Source of the DNA: Paenibacillus sp. JDR-2
Lineage (GTDB): Bacteria > Bacillota > Bacilli > Paenibacillales > Paenibacillaceae
Length of the DNA: 64,000 nucleotides
Reading direction: 5' to 3'
NCBI RefSeq assembly: GCF_000023585.1
Contig: NC_012914.1
Location: forward strand, 892,001 to 956,000
The notes under the pieces were generated by a model that worked only from the letters and a program-made list of their open reading frames with translations, did no database searches and had not been told where the DNA came from. The translations under genes and the position numbers were made by a program. Shown one piece after another: positions 1-8,789 of this stretch (position 1 is its first letter; every line of letters begins with the position of its first letter).

Positions 1-1
1 G

Positions 2-1450
2 ATGGATGAGACCGTCGTCTCGACCGCAATGCCAACGATTATCCGCGAGCTGCACGGTTTATCGCTGTACGGCTGGGTAGCAGGCGTATATATGCTGGCT
101 ATGACGATTGCCATGCCGATATTGGGCAGACTTGCGGATGTATTTGGCAGGAAAAAAATATACATGAGCTGTATGGCCTTGTTCTGTCTCGGTTCCATCG
201 TGTGCGGCTCCGCCGACTCCATGGCCCAGCTGCTTATCGGCCGAGGCATTCAAGGGATTGGCGCAGGCGGATTAATGCCGATCGCTCTTGTTATTATCGG
301 AGAGTCCTTCCCGCTCGAGCAGCGAGCGAAGGTGCAGAGCCTTATTGGTCCATTGATGATTCTGCCGCAGCTAATCGGACCAACCATCGGTGGTTATTTT
401 GTCGGAAATCTCAATTGGCATTGGTTGTTCCTGATCAATATTCCCGTAGCGGTTATCGCGGTTGCCTTCTTGTTCAAAGGACTGCATGAGTCCAAAGGGG
501 AAGAAAAGCATACGATTGACTGGGCAGGGGCGGGAACGCTTGTCGCCGCATTGCTGTCCTTCCTGATTGCGCCTGTACTGATCGATAATCAGGGATTAAG
601 CTGGTCGTCGCCTATTATCATAGGTCTGCTCATCCTATCAGCTGTACTGATCGGCCTGTTTATTCGGATTGAGTCGAGAGCGAAGCAGCCAATCATTCCG
701 CTGCATCTGTTCCGCAACCGGAATGTCGTTGTATTATCCCTTCTTGTCTTTACGCTAATGCTTGGGCTTATGGGCGGAATCGCAACCTTCCCGTTCTTCG
801 CGCAGAATGTGATGGGACTTACGCCAACCGAAGCGGGCTATCTGATGTTCGCCTTTATGGCCGGAGCAATTCCGTCCAGCATCGTAAACGGATTTTTAAT
901 TACCCGCGTCGCTTATCGTAACCTGTTTATTACCTGCTTCATCCTGCCGCTTGTGGGAATATTCATGCTCACGCAGCTGGCCGTAAGCACAACCCCGGTG
1001 TTTGTTATTATTGCCTTCTTTGTTATGGGACTAGGCATTGGAGCTTTGTTTGGCGGAGATAATCTGATCGTGCAGGAGTCCGTAGAGAAGAAGCATAGCG
1101 GCGTAGCGCTGGGCACGGTTCAGCTGTTCCAGTCGCTTGGCGCTACGGTTGGTCTCAGCGTATTCGGCAGTGTTCTTGCCAAGAGTATCAAAGACGGCAT
1201 AAACAGCTTGTCGAGCGGAATGGACCCGGGGACAGTGGATTCGATCAAGACAGGCGGTATTCCGGCCGGATTGCCATCGGATCTCGTGCTCAAAATCCAA
1301 ACGGTATTTGCCAATTCGTTTGACCATATCTTTGCTATAGCGCTTGGATTCGCGGCTGTATCTTTTGTAATTACCTGGTTCTTGAAGAAGGAAGTGCTCA
1401 CGAAGCATGAGGAAACGGAAGTAGAGGCAGCTGGACAAACGGTTGCTTAG
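2..1450 (+). CDS. MFS drug exporter, DHA2 (14-TM) family, 5'-truncated
   Basis: This is a proton-driven multidrug efflux permease of the EmrB/QacA type in the cytoplasmic membrane. The visible 482 residues begin inside the first membrane segment: the opening DETVVSTAMPTI matches the segment-1 motif that normally follows about 15-25 residues of N-terminus, so the true start lies before the window and the Met at position 2 is probably internal. Motif A (GRLADVFGRKK) follows the second membrane segment and a motif C-like GPTIGGYF lies near residue 126. Hydrophobic segments continue to about residue 460 and the tail is short and charged. No regulator is visible downstream. The substrate cannot be told from sequence. 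Family assignment is firm. Confidence 0.9.
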   Translation: MDETVVSTAMPTIIRELHGLSLYGWVAGVYMLAMTIAMPILGRLADVFGRKKIYMSCMALFCLGSIVCGSADSMAQLLIGRGIQGIGAGGLMPIALVIIGESFPLEQRAKVQSLIGPLMILPQLIGPTIGGYFVGNLNWHWLFLINIPVAVIAVAFLFKGLHESKGEEKHTIDWAGAGTLVAALLSFLIAPVLIDNQGLSWSSPIIIGLLILSAVLIGLFIRIESRAKQPIIPLHLFRNRNVVVLSLLVFTLMLGLMGGIATFPFFAQNVMGLTPTEAGYLMFAFMAGAIPSSIVNGFLITRVAYRNLFITCFILPLVGIFMLTQLAVSTTPVFVIIAFFVMGLGIGALFGGDNLIVQESVEKKHSGVALGTVQLFQSLGATVGLSVFGSVLAKSIKDGINSLSSGMDPGTVDSIKTGGIPAGLPSDLVLKIQTVFANSFDHIFAIALGFAAVSFVITWFLKKEVLTKHEETEVEAAGQTVA

Positions 1451-1467
1451 ATCTTTTTCGCATCAAA

Positions 1468-1516
1468 ACAAAAACCCCCGCGGAGGCCGGAAGGCTGAAA
1501 CGGGGGTTTTTGTTTT
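1468..1516. terminator. Bidirectional intrinsic terminator between the exporter and dps
   Basis: The arms AAAACCCCCG and CGGGGGTTTT flank a GC-rich loop and give a T-run on both strands. It serves the two convergent genes at 2-1450 and 1528-1962. Confidence 0.85.
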
Positions 1517-1527
1517 AGAACGAGAAA

Positions 1528-1962
1528 TCATGCGTTAAACGCGGTCAGCATCCAGACATGCTTCTCGAGGGTGGTGTGGATCGCAAGCAGCATATCGGCG
1601 GTGGTTTCGTCACCTGCGTCTTGCGCAATATCCATGCCTTCTTTCAGCTCGCTGATGACGATGGAGAAATCGGTAATCAGCGCCTCGACCATCTGGTGGG
1701 CCGATTCGCTGCCGGAAGCTTCCTTGATGCTGGCGATTTTAAGGTATTCCGACATCGTCGCAACCGGTGCGCCTTTTAACGCCAGCAGCCGTTCGGCAAG
1801 CTCATCGACATGAAGAGCCGCTTCTTCGTAAAACTCCTGAAACTTCACGTGCAGGGTGAAAAACTGAGTGCCTTTGACATACCAATGGAAGTTGTGCAAT
1901 TTGATGTACAGGACGCTCCAATTGGCGATTTGTTTATTGAGAACGTCATTTGTTTGTGTCAT
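1528..1962 (-). CDS. dps: Dps-family ferritin-like DNA-protection protein
   Basis: This is a 144-residue Dps miniferritin that oxidises Fe(II) with peroxide, stores the iron and protects DNA under oxidative stress or starvation. The ferroxidase signature is intact: His26 in FHWYVKG, His38, then Asp53 and Glu57 in the HVDELAER stretch, at the usual spacing. The length is at the short end of the family because there is no extended lysine-rich N-terminal tail, so direct DNA binding may be weak. The minus-strand start is preceded by an AGGAAAGGA ribosome site. It is a single gene ending at a shared terminator. No clear PerR box was found in the short upstream gap. Confidence 0.92.
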   Translation of the reverse strand: MTQTNDVLNKQIANWSVLYIKLHNFHWYVKGTQFFTLHVKFQEFYEEAALHVDELAERLLALKGAPVATMSEYLKIASIKEASGSESAHQMVEALITDFSIVISELKEGMDIAQDAGDETTADMLLAIHTTLEKHVWMLTAFNA

Positions 1963-2019
1963 TGGGTTTCACATTCCTTTCCTAGGCAGTAGTGTGCGCG
2001 AAGGAAAGGTTTTGCATAC

Positions 2020-3054
2020 TTAAAAACCGCGGCTGGCGGCAAGGCGAACGGAGGATTCGCGTACGATCAGCCGGTGCGGGATAATGACATGCGATTGATG
2101 GATCGGCTCGTCTTGAATTTGGCGGATCAGCAGCTGCGAGGCCGTATAGCCAAGCTGGTACGTACCGATATCCACGGAACTGATCGGCGGCGTAGCAAGC
2201 TCGGACAACGCAATATTATTGAAGCTGACAAGGCTGATGTCATCGGGCACCTTGTAGCCGATTTCGGTTAAGCCGCGAAGCACGCCAAACGCCACCACGT
2301 CATCGATGACGACAAGTCCTGTCGGTCGTTCCGGCAGTCCCATGATAAAAGACATCGCGCGGAAGCCGCTTTCCTGCAGAAATTCCCCTTCCACAATCCA
2401 CTCCGACTGCATGGGCAGTCCCGCCTCGCGCATCGCTTTTTTATAGCCTTCCAACCGGTCGTTCGAAACGGTCAGATTGGTTGGTCCGCTCACAAAGCCG
2501 ATCCGGCTATGGCCTTGCTTGATCAGGTGTTGAGTGGCGTCATAAGCGGCTTGCACGTTATCGTTGTTGACCGTCATCACGCGGCTGTATTCCTCGCCGG
2601 CGCGGCCGATCAGAATGCTTGGGAAGTCCTGCTCGTGCAAATAACGGATAAGCGGATCGTTCACTCTTGCGGACAGCAGAATGACGCCGTCTACGCGCCG
2701 GCCGAACACGAGGCGGGAGATCGTCTCGGTCTCGTCATGCGCGCTTGTTGCCGTCGTAAGCAGCATATCGTAGCCCGCTCTGGTGGAGTGGGTCAATATT
2801 CCTCGTAACAGTTCTCCGAAAAAGAAGTCCTGGAACAGCTCTTCCGCGGGGCGGGGGAGCATGATGGCTAACGTCTTGGTTGTCTTCGAGACAAGGCTTT
2901 TGGCCATGACGTTTGGGTGATAGCCCATTTCTTCCATGATCTTCTTTACCCTGGCGGACGTTTCCTTGCTGATCCGAGGATGATTGGATACGACCCTCGA
3001 CACGGTCGAAGGGGAAACACCTGCAGCTTTCGCAATATCTTTAATGGTTACCAT
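2020..3054 (-). CDS. LacI/GalR-family transcriptional repressor of the adjacent maltodextrin operon
   Basis: This 344-residue regulator has an N-terminal helix-turn-helix (TIKDIAKAAGVSPSTVSRV) and a periplasmic-binding-protein-like effector domain. I chose the ATG at 3054 because the protein then starts MVTIKDIA as usual in the family; an in-frame ATG at 3084 would add ten atypical residues. It is divergent from the solute-binding/permease/amylase operon starting at 3491. The gap between them carries two CAAACGTTT-type half-palindromes, one overlapping the operon promoter, so it most likely represses that operon and releases on binding a maltodextrin. Effector identity is inferred from neighbours only. 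Family is certain; target likely. Confidence 0.9.
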   Translation of the reverse strand: MVTIKDIAKAAGVSPSTVSRVVSNHPRISKETSARVKKIMEEMGYHPNVMAKSLVSKTTKTLAIMLPRPAEELFQDFFFGELLRGILTHSTRAGYDMLLTTATSAHDETETISRLVFGRRVDGVILLSARVNDPLIRYLHEQDFPSILIGRAGEEYSRVMTVNNDNVQAAYDATQHLIKQGHSRIGFVSGPTNLTVSNDRLEGYKKAMREAGLPMQSEWIVEGEFLQESGFRAMSFIMGLPERPTGLVVIDDVVAFGVLRGLTEIGYKVPDDISLVSFNNIALSELATPPISSVDIGTYQLGYTASQLLIRQIQDEPIHQSHVIIPHRLIVRESSVRLAASRGF

Positions 3055-3149
3055 CGTTATCGTGATCCCCTTACTCTTATGCAATCGTTTGAACTCTATG
3101 CATCCATGTTACTTGAACGGTCATTTAAAGTAAACTGGCAGTTCGGTAC

Positions 3150-3181
3150 TTTGCCCAGCAATAAGTGAAATATTGGGCAAA
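3150..3181. promoter_or_regulatory. Dyad TTTGCCCA...TGGGCAAA in the lacI-type gene's upstream region
   Basis: Eight-base perfect arms separated by 16 bases. On the minus strand the right arm partly coincides with a possible -10 (TATTTC) that lies 17 bases from TTGATT. It could be an operator for a second regulator or a leader hairpin; no function is proven. Confidence 0.4.
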
Positions 3182-3241
3182 TTTAAGAAAATCAAAGAAA
3201 ACGGGAGATAACCATAAATTTACTTGCGCTAATCATCTGTG

Positions 3242-3278
3242 CAAACGTTTTAACAAACGTAATAGGCTGTTGTATGAT
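3242..3278 (+). promoter_or_regulatory. Promoter and overlapping operator O1 of the maltodextrin operon
   Basis: TTAACA (3250-3255) and TATGAT (3273-3278) are separated by exactly 17 bases, a good sigma-A promoter. CAAACGTTTT (3242-3251) overlaps the -35 and resembles a LacI-family operator. The start codon is at 3491, leaving a leader of about 200 bases. Confidence 0.7.
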
Positions 3279-3378
3279 GAGCTCGTGGATATAACGCTTT
3301 CATGACAAGTATTGGCGTTAAAAAGGCCAAAAACGGATGAAAACGACGAGTGCCCTTGATTTTCTGCTGCCAATTGCA

Positions 3379-3388
3379 CAAACGTTTG
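3379..3388. promoter_or_regulatory. Downstream operator O2 (CAAACGTTTG)
   Basis: A perfect 10-bp palindrome with the same core as O1, within GCACAAACGTTTGCAC. Its centre is 137 bp (about 13 helical turns) from the O1 centre, a spacing suited to repression by DNA looping. Assignment to the divergent LacI-type regulator is inference. Confidence 0.6.
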
Positions 3389-3490
3389 CACAGATCGACA
3401 AATAGCGGTAGACCGCTGCAGACACAGAAAACGGGTAAGATCGGGCGCAACTATCCAAGTCATACAAAAAACGGAAGGGGATCATTAAGA

Positions 3491-4816
3491 ATGAAAAAAT
3501 GGTTTGTAACGACGATGATCACGGCATTGTTCATCGTGTCGGCTTGCGGAAGCGGCGGCAGCAATAACAACGGTAATTCCGCGGCAACAAACGCTCCCGC
3601 GGCAACGGAAGAAGCTTCGGCTAACGCAGGCAATGCAGGCGCAAGCGAGGATCCTGCAGATGAGGCGATCGTACCGGAAGAAGGCGCAACGCTTACCGTA
3701 TGGGATTCCAAGAACGAACGCAGCTTCGTAGAAGAAATGGCGAAGGAATTTACGGCGCAATACAATATTCCAGTCAAAATCGAGGAAGTAGAGTCGCCGG
3801 ATCAAGTGAAAAAGCTGACAACTGACGGCCCTGCAGGCATTGGTGCCGACATTGTGACGTTCCCGCATGACAACCTTGGTCAAGCGGTAGCAGCCGGACT
3901 TATTCTTCCTAACGATTTCTTCGAAGAAGACACGAAAACAGCAAACGCCGAAGCTGCGGTTAACGCGGTAACTTCGGACGGAATCCTGTACGGTTACCCG
4001 CGTTCGGTAGAAACGTACGCGCTGTTCTACAATAAAGACCTGGTACAGACTCCTCCGGCATCGTTTGACGACATCGTTACATTCTCGAAAACATTCAATG
4101 ATCCCGCAAAAAATAAATATGCCCTCATGTGGGAAATGGGCAACTTCTACTTCAACTACATCTTCTTCGCATCAACCGGCGGTTATGTGTTTGGCGAGAA
4201 CGGTACAAACGCTGCTGACATCGGCCTGAACAACGATGGCGCGGTTGAAGGTCTGAAGTACTTCCAGTCCTTGAAGCAAATTCTGCCGATCAAATCCGGC
4301 GACGCTTCCGCGGACATTATCCAAGGCAAATTCGCTGACAAATCGCTGGCGATGACGATTACGGGTCCTTGGAAAGTGGGCGACTTCAAGAACCTCGGCA
4401 TTAACTTTGGCGTAGCTCCAATCCCAACCATCAACGGCAAACCGGCTGTTTCGTTCTCCGGCGTAAAAGCTTGGTACGTGAACTCGTTTACGAAATACCC
4501 GAATGCTTCCCGTCTGTTTGCTAACTTTATTTCTTCCAAAGCAGGCCAACTGAAAGACTACTCGCTGACTGGCGCCATTCCGGCGAACAAAGAAGCGATG
4601 GAAGATCCAACGTTCAAAGCGGATGAAATCTCGAGCGGTTTTGCGGCGCAATTCGTAAATTCGCAAGCGATGCCTTCCATTCCGGAAATGGGCAGCGTTT
4701 GGGATCCAATCGGTGCAGCTCTAGCTGATATCTGGAACGAGAACAAAGATCCGAAGGCAGCTCTCGACAATGCGGTTACGCAAGTGCAAGAGGCGGCTAA
4801 AGGCACGACGAAATAA
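3491..4816 (+). CDS. Maltodextrin-type sugar ABC transporter, solute-binding lipoprotein
   Basis: This 441-residue extracellular lipoprotein captures sugar for the permeases encoded next. It has a lipoprotein signal peptide with lipobox VSAC (Cys near residue 21), then an Asn/Ala/Glu-rich flexible linker and a MalE-like two-lobe domain starting around residue 60 (TLTVWDSKNERSF). The ATG at 3491 follows a GGAAGGGG ribosome site; an upstream in-frame start at 3350 would place the signal peptide internally and is rejected. It is the first gene of the operon, followed by a strong hairpin that may keep its mRNA more abundant than that of the permeases. The maltodextrin substrate is inferred from the amylase-like gene in the same operon. 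Confidence 0.9.
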   Translation: MKKWFVTTMITALFIVSACGSGGSNNNGNSAATNAPAATEEASANAGNAGASEDPADEAIVPEEGATLTVWDSKNERSFVEEMAKEFTAQYNIPVKIEEVESPDQVKKLTTDGPAGIGADIVTFPHDNLGQAVAAGLILPNDFFEEDTKTANAEAAVNAVTSDGILYGYPRSVETYALFYNKDLVQTPPASFDDIVTFSKTFNDPAKNKYALMWEMGNFYFNYIFFASTGGYVFGENGTNAADIGLNNDGAVEGLKYFQSLKQILPIKSGDASADIIQGKFADKSLAMTITGPWKVGDFKNLGINFGVAPIPTINGKPAVSFSGVKAWYVNSFTKYPNASRLFANFISSKAGQLKDYSLTGAIPANKEAMEDPTFKADEISSGFAAQFVNSQAMPSIPEMGSVWDPIGAALADIWNENKDPKAALDNAVTQVQEAAKGTTK

Positions 4817-4845
4817 TAGCATAGCGAAATAAGAGACAGATGGCT

Positions 4846-4873
4846 CGCCCGCCGAAAGCAGTTTCGGCGGGCG
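4846..4873 (+). promoter_or_regulatory. Intercistronic hairpin between binding-protein and permease genes
   Basis: Arms CGCCCGCCGAAA and TTTCGGCGGGCG form a perfect 12-bp stem with a four-base loop. No T-run follows, so it is not an efficient terminator. Such hairpins after a binding-protein gene commonly protect the upstream mRNA and lower downstream expression. Confidence 0.7.
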
Positions 4874-4898
4874 TAAGCCGTGGAAGGAGTACACGGGT

Positions 4899-6206
4899 AT
4901 GAATGGTCGTCGCAGTGCTATTTTGTCCGCCGTATCTATGGGGCTTGGCCAACTGTACAACCGGCAATATATGAAGGGAATACTGCTGCTCCTGACGGAG
5001 GCGGCAGCGCTTGTTTATTTTATCCCTCGCCTTGTGCATGATCTGTGGGGGATTTGGACGCTTGGCGATACGCCATCCAAGATGGTGAAGGTAGGCAAGG
5101 TTTATCAGACGGTCAAAGGGGATCATTCGATCTTCCTGATGATTAACGGACTAATTACGGTTCTGGTATTGGCGCTTTTTATCACCATTTACATTATGAA
5201 TATCCGCGATGCGTACCGTACGGGGGCGAATCGAGATCAAGGCATTCAGGCCGCGACCTTCCGGGAGTCCGTCAGGTATGTGTGGGACCGCAAGTTTCCT
5301 CATTTGCTGCTGACCATTCCGGGGCTCGGCGTATTGTTCCTGACGATTATGCCGATTGTCTTCATGATCTTGCTTTCCTTCACGAACTACTCATTGCCTC
5401 AACATATTCCGCCGGCGAAGCTGGTCGATTGGGTTGGCTTCAACACCTTTAAGGACCTGCTGACGCTGAAATCCTGGAGCAGAACGTTTTTTGGCGTCTT
5501 TACCTGGACGATTATTTGGGCCGTGCTTGCGACCGCAACCTGCTATTTCGGCGGCCTGCTTGTTGCTCTGCTCATTGAACAGAAGGATGTTAAGTTTAAA
5601 AAGCTGTGGCGGACGCTCTTTATTCTGCCTTACGCGATTCCGCAGCTGATCTCGCTGCTTGTTATGCGCAACCTGTTCAACGGACAATTTGGCCCGATTA
5701 ACCAGTACCTGTCGTATTTCGGTTTCGGCAAGCTGCCTTGGCTGACGGATCCGACCTGGGCGAAGGCAACCGCTATTCTCGTTAATATGTGGGTGGGCAT
5801 TCCGGTATCGATGGTTCTTATTCTTGGCGTGCTAACCGCTATTCCGAAGGATCTCTACGAAGCGGCGGACGTGGACGGAGCCTCCGGCTACCAGAAGTTC
5901 CGAATCGTAACGCTGCCTTTTGTCCTGTTTGCAACGGCGCCGATTCTGATTACGCAGTTTGCCGGCAATATCAACAACTTCAACTTGATCTTCCTGCTGA
6001 CAAACGGCGAACCGCTGAACGGCAATTACCAATATGCGGGCAGCACGGACCTGCTTGTTACGTGGCTGTACAAATTGACGCTGAACAACAGCCAATTCAA
6101 TATGGCTTCGGCGATTGGCATTATTATTTTCATCATTATCGCAACGTTCTCGATTATTAACTATCGTCGCACGAAGTCGTTCAAAGAGGAGGATATGATC
6201 CAATGA
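4899..6206 (+). CDS. Maltodextrin ABC transporter permease (MalF/MdxF-like)
   Basis: This 435-residue membrane protein is one of the two pore subunits. Two extra N-terminal membrane segments (about residues 8-45 and 75-100) precede the core transporter domain, as in the MalF/MdxF branch. The cytoplasmic EAA loop that contacts the ATPase is visible near residue 325 (EAADVDGASG). AAGGAG lies 11 bases before the ATG. The last codons overlap the next gene by four bases (ATGA), indicating translational coupling. There is no ATPase gene in the operon, so a shared MsmX-type ATPase encoded elsewhere is expected. Confidence 0.92.
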   Translation: MNGRRSAILSAVSMGLGQLYNRQYMKGILLLLTEAAALVYFIPRLVHDLWGIWTLGDTPSKMVKVGKVYQTVKGDHSIFLMINGLITVLVLALFITIYIMNIRDAYRTGANRDQGIQAATFRESVRYVWDRKFPHLLLTIPGLGVLFLTIMPIVFMILLSFTNYSLPQHIPPAKLVDWVGFNTFKDLLTLKSWSRTFFGVFTWTIIWAVLATATCYFGGLLVALLIEQKDVKFKKLWRTLFILPYAIPQLISLLVMRNLFNGQFGPINQYLSYFGFGKLPWLTDPTWAKATAILVNMWVGIPVSMVLILGVLTAIPKDLYEAADVDGASGYQKFRIVTLPFVLFATAPILITQFAGNINNFNLIFLLTNGEPLNGNYQYAGSTDLLVTWLYKLTLNNSQFNMASAIGIIIFIIIATFSIINYRRTKSFKEEDMIQ

Positions 6207-7051
6207 AGGCTGGTCAATCGAAGAACCGTTATATACGTCTGACGCTCAGCTACGTGGTGCTGACCTTGCTTGCGATCTGTTGTCTTTATCCGGCTCTTTG
6301 GGTGCTGCTGTCTTCTTTCCGGCCGGGTACCTCGCTGTACAGCGATTCGTTTATTCCAAAGTCGTTTACGCTGTCGCACTACACGGAGCTGTTCCATTCG
6401 AAGGTATTCCTGTACGGCAGATGGTATCTCAATACGCTCAAAATTGCTTTCCTGTCCATGATCTTCTCGACGATTCTGTCGACGATGAGCATGTACGCGT
6501 TGTCGCGCTTCCGTTTCAAGGGGCGGAAAACCCTGCTGACAACCCTGCTTGTCCTCGGCATGTTCCCGGGCTTTATGAGCCTGGTGCCGGTGTATATTTT
6601 TCTGCTTCAGCTTAACCTTCTTGATACCCACGCAGCGATTATCATCGTTTATTCCGCTGGTTCGGTATTGATGAACGGGTTTGTGATAAAAGGGTTCTTC
6701 GATACGATTCCGCGCAGCCTTGATGAGTCGGCAAGGATTGACGGCGCGAACCACTTGCAGATTTTCTACCGGATCATGCTGCCGCTTGCCCGCCCGATTC
6801 TGATCTATGTCGCGCTGACGACGTTTGCGGGAGCTTGGGTCGACTTTATTTTCGCCCGGCTGGTGCTTCGTTCGAAAGAGAACTGGACGCTTGCCGTAGG
6901 CATGTGGGATCTGGTCAGCTCGTATCAGAACTCGAACTTTACGATGTTTGCCGCCGGCGCTGTCTTGATCGCGGTTCCGATCACGCTGCTCTTCGTTTTC
7001 CTGCAGAAGTTCCTTGTTCAAGGGCTTACGGCAGGCGCTTCGAAAGGATAA
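6203..7051 (+). CDS. Maltodextrin ABC transporter permease (MalG/MdxG-like)
   Basis: This 282-residue permease is the partner of the preceding subunit. It has about six membrane segments and a clear EAA loop near residue 176 (DESARIDGANH). A GAGGAGG ribosome site sits inside the end of the upstream gene and the two reading frames overlap by four bases. Length and domain layout are standard for the family. The amylase-like gene starts nine bases downstream and so is in the same transcript. Confidence 0.92.
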   Translation: MKAGQSKNRYIRLTLSYVVLTLLAICCLYPALWVLLSSFRPGTSLYSDSFIPKSFTLSHYTELFHSKVFLYGRWYLNTLKIAFLSMIFSTILSTMSMYALSRFRFKGRKTLLTTLLVLGMFPGFMSLVPVYIFLLQLNLLDTHAAIIIVYSAGSVLMNGFVIKGFFDTIPRSLDESARIDGANHLQIFYRIMLPLARPILIYVALTTFAGAWVDFIFARLVLRSKENWTLAVGMWDLVSSYQNSNFTMFAAGAVLIAVPITLLFVFLQKFLVQGLTAGASKG

Positions 7052-7060
7052 AGGGCGATT

Positions 7061-8716
7061 ATGGCTTATAGAGGCTGGTGCGCCCGCGCTGCGGTTGCTG
7101 CCGCTTTGGCAGCTTCGCTTGCGGGCTGCTCGGTGAATAACGCTGGCGTCGGGAAGGTGGAAGATGAGCCTGTTGCCTCGGCTGCCCCGACGGTTGCCGC
7201 TGCTGTAAAGGAAGCTGCCGCGGAGCCGGTGGATGAACAGCCGGGCACCGTTTATTACGAGATTTTTGTCCGGTCTTTCTATGATTCGAATGGGGACGGG
7301 ATTGGCGATCTGAACGGCGTAACGGCTAAGCTGGACTATCTGCAGCAGCTCGGCGTCGGCGGGATTTGGCTGATGCCGATTAATCCTTCGCCAAGCTATC
7401 ACGGGTATGACGTGACGGATTACCGGGCGGTCAATCCGGATTACGGTACGCTTGAAGATCTGAAGAAGCTGACGGTTGAGGCGCATAAGCGCGGTATCAA
7501 GGTCATTCAGGACCTGGTCGTGAATCATACGAGCACGGAGCATCCGTGGTTTAAGGAGGCTCTTGCGGATCCGGATAGTCCGTATCGGAGCTGGTATCAT
7601 TTTGCCGGGGCCGATGAGGATGCGAAGGCGGACGGCGCGGTTGGCAGCAATCCGTGGCATCTGGCGGCTGACGGGAAAAGCAAGTATTTAGGCGTGTTCT
7701 GGGAAGGCATGCCGGATTTGGATTTTGACAATGCGGATGTACGCCAAGAGCTTGCGTCCATCGGCCAATATTGGCTGGAGCAGGGACTGGACGGCTTCCG
7801 GCTCGATGCGGCCAAGCATATTTACGGAGACTATGCTTCAACCATTAATAGCGCCGGGATTCAAGCGGCGAATCAAAAATGGTGGCAGGAGTTTCGCAGT
7901 GGCTTGTCCGACGTGAAGCCGGATGCCTACCTGGTAGGCGAGGTATGGGATTCGCCGGTTGTTATTGCTCCTTATCTGGATAAGGGGCTGGACTCGGCTT
8001 TTGATTTCGATCTTGCTGGCAAGCTGATCAGCGCGGCTGACCGGGAGCGGGATTCGGATCTGGCCTTTACGCTTGGCAAGGCATACGGGTTGTACGAGAA
8101 GTCCTCGGGCGGAACGTATGTGGATGCGCCGTTTCTGAGCAACCATGATCAGACTCGGGTGATGACTGCTTTAAACGGCAATCTGGCCCATGCCAAGATG
8201 GCTGCGGCCATGCTGCTCACCCTGCCGGGAAATCCGTTTATTTATTACGGCGAAGAGATTGGCATGGCTGGGGCTAAGCCGGATGAGTATTTGCGCGAGC
8301 CAATGGTCTGGTATGCAAGCCCGGAAGGCGGGGAGGGCCAGACAAATTGGGAGCAGAGTAAATACAATGTTGCCGGATCGGCCGTATCGGTGGAAAGCGA
8401 GCAGCGGGATGCTCAGTCGCTGCTTGCTTGGTATCGGATGCTGCTCAAGTGGCGCAGCGAGGAGCCGGCATTGCGCGACGGGGGTATCGCCGCGTACAGC
8501 TTGAAGAACGCGGTACCGCAAGTATCCGCGTACGTGAGGGCAACAGCAGACGAGCGCGTGCTCGTGCTGCATAATTTGTCCGGCCAGCCGCAGAAGGCGG
8601 AGCTGGCCGGAGAGTTCGGCTCATTCGCGGAGCTGAGCCGTAAGAGCGATAACGCCGCCGAGTTAAGCGGCGGCGGCGTCACGCTGCCGCCATACAGCAG
8701 CGTTATATTGAAGTAG
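7061..8716 (+). CDS. Extracellular GH13 alpha-amylase-family lipoprotein
   Basis: This 551-residue glycoside hydrolase cleaves or transfers alpha-1,4-glucans at the cell surface. A lipobox LAGC gives the lipidated Cys23, followed by an Ala/Glu/Val-rich linker to about residue 60 and the catalytic barrel. The four GH13 regions are complete: DLVVNHTS, GFRLDAAKH (nucleophile Asp249), VGEVWD (acid/base Glu294) and LSNHDQTR (stabiliser Asp363). The opening VYYEIFVRSFYDSNGDG is typical of oligo-1,6-glucosidase and trehalose-synthase-like subfamilies as well as amylases, so exact specificity is open. It is the last gene of the importer operon and would supply it with oligosaccharides. Codon use looks somewhat more GC-rich than in the upstream genes. 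Confidence 0.9.
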   Translation: MAYRGWCARAAVAAALAASLAGCSVNNAGVGKVEDEPVASAAPTVAAAVKEAAAEPVDEQPGTVYYEIFVRSFYDSNGDGIGDLNGVTAKLDYLQQLGVGGIWLMPINPSPSYHGYDVTDYRAVNPDYGTLEDLKKLTVEAHKRGIKVIQDLVVNHTSTEHPWFKEALADPDSPYRSWYHFAGADEDAKADGAVGSNPWHLAADGKSKYLGVFWEGMPDLDFDNADVRQELASIGQYWLEQGLDGFRLDAAKHIYGDYASTINSAGIQAANQKWWQEFRSGLSDVKPDAYLVGEVWDSPVVIAPYLDKGLDSAFDFDLAGKLISAADRERDSDLAFTLGKAYGLYEKSSGGTYVDAPFLSNHDQTRVMTALNGNLAHAKMAAAMLLTLPGNPFIYYGEEIGMAGAKPDEYLREPMVWYASPEGGEGQTNWEQSKYNVAGSAVSVESEQRDAQSLLAWYRMLLKWRSEEPALRDGGIAAYSLKNAVPQVSAYVRATADERVLVLHNLSGQPQKAELAGEFGSFAELSRKSDNAAELSGGGVTLPPYSSVILK

Positions 8717-8719
8717 ACG

Positions 8720-8748
8720 AATCCGGTGCCTCAGGCACCGGATTTTTT
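8720..8748 (+). terminator. Intrinsic terminator of the maltodextrin operon
   Basis: AATCCGGTGCC and GGCACCGGATT form an 11-bp stem with loop TCA, followed by a run of T. Confidence 0.92.
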
Positions 8749-8789
8749 GTTGTATGTTTGGACGAAGGTTTCTTGCCACCCGGTCGTAA

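Noticed and set aside
6161..7660. 499-residue reverse-strand frame opposite the permease and amylase genes
   Set aside because: Arg/Gln-rich shadow with no motif; the plus strand encodes clear transporter and GH13 proteins.
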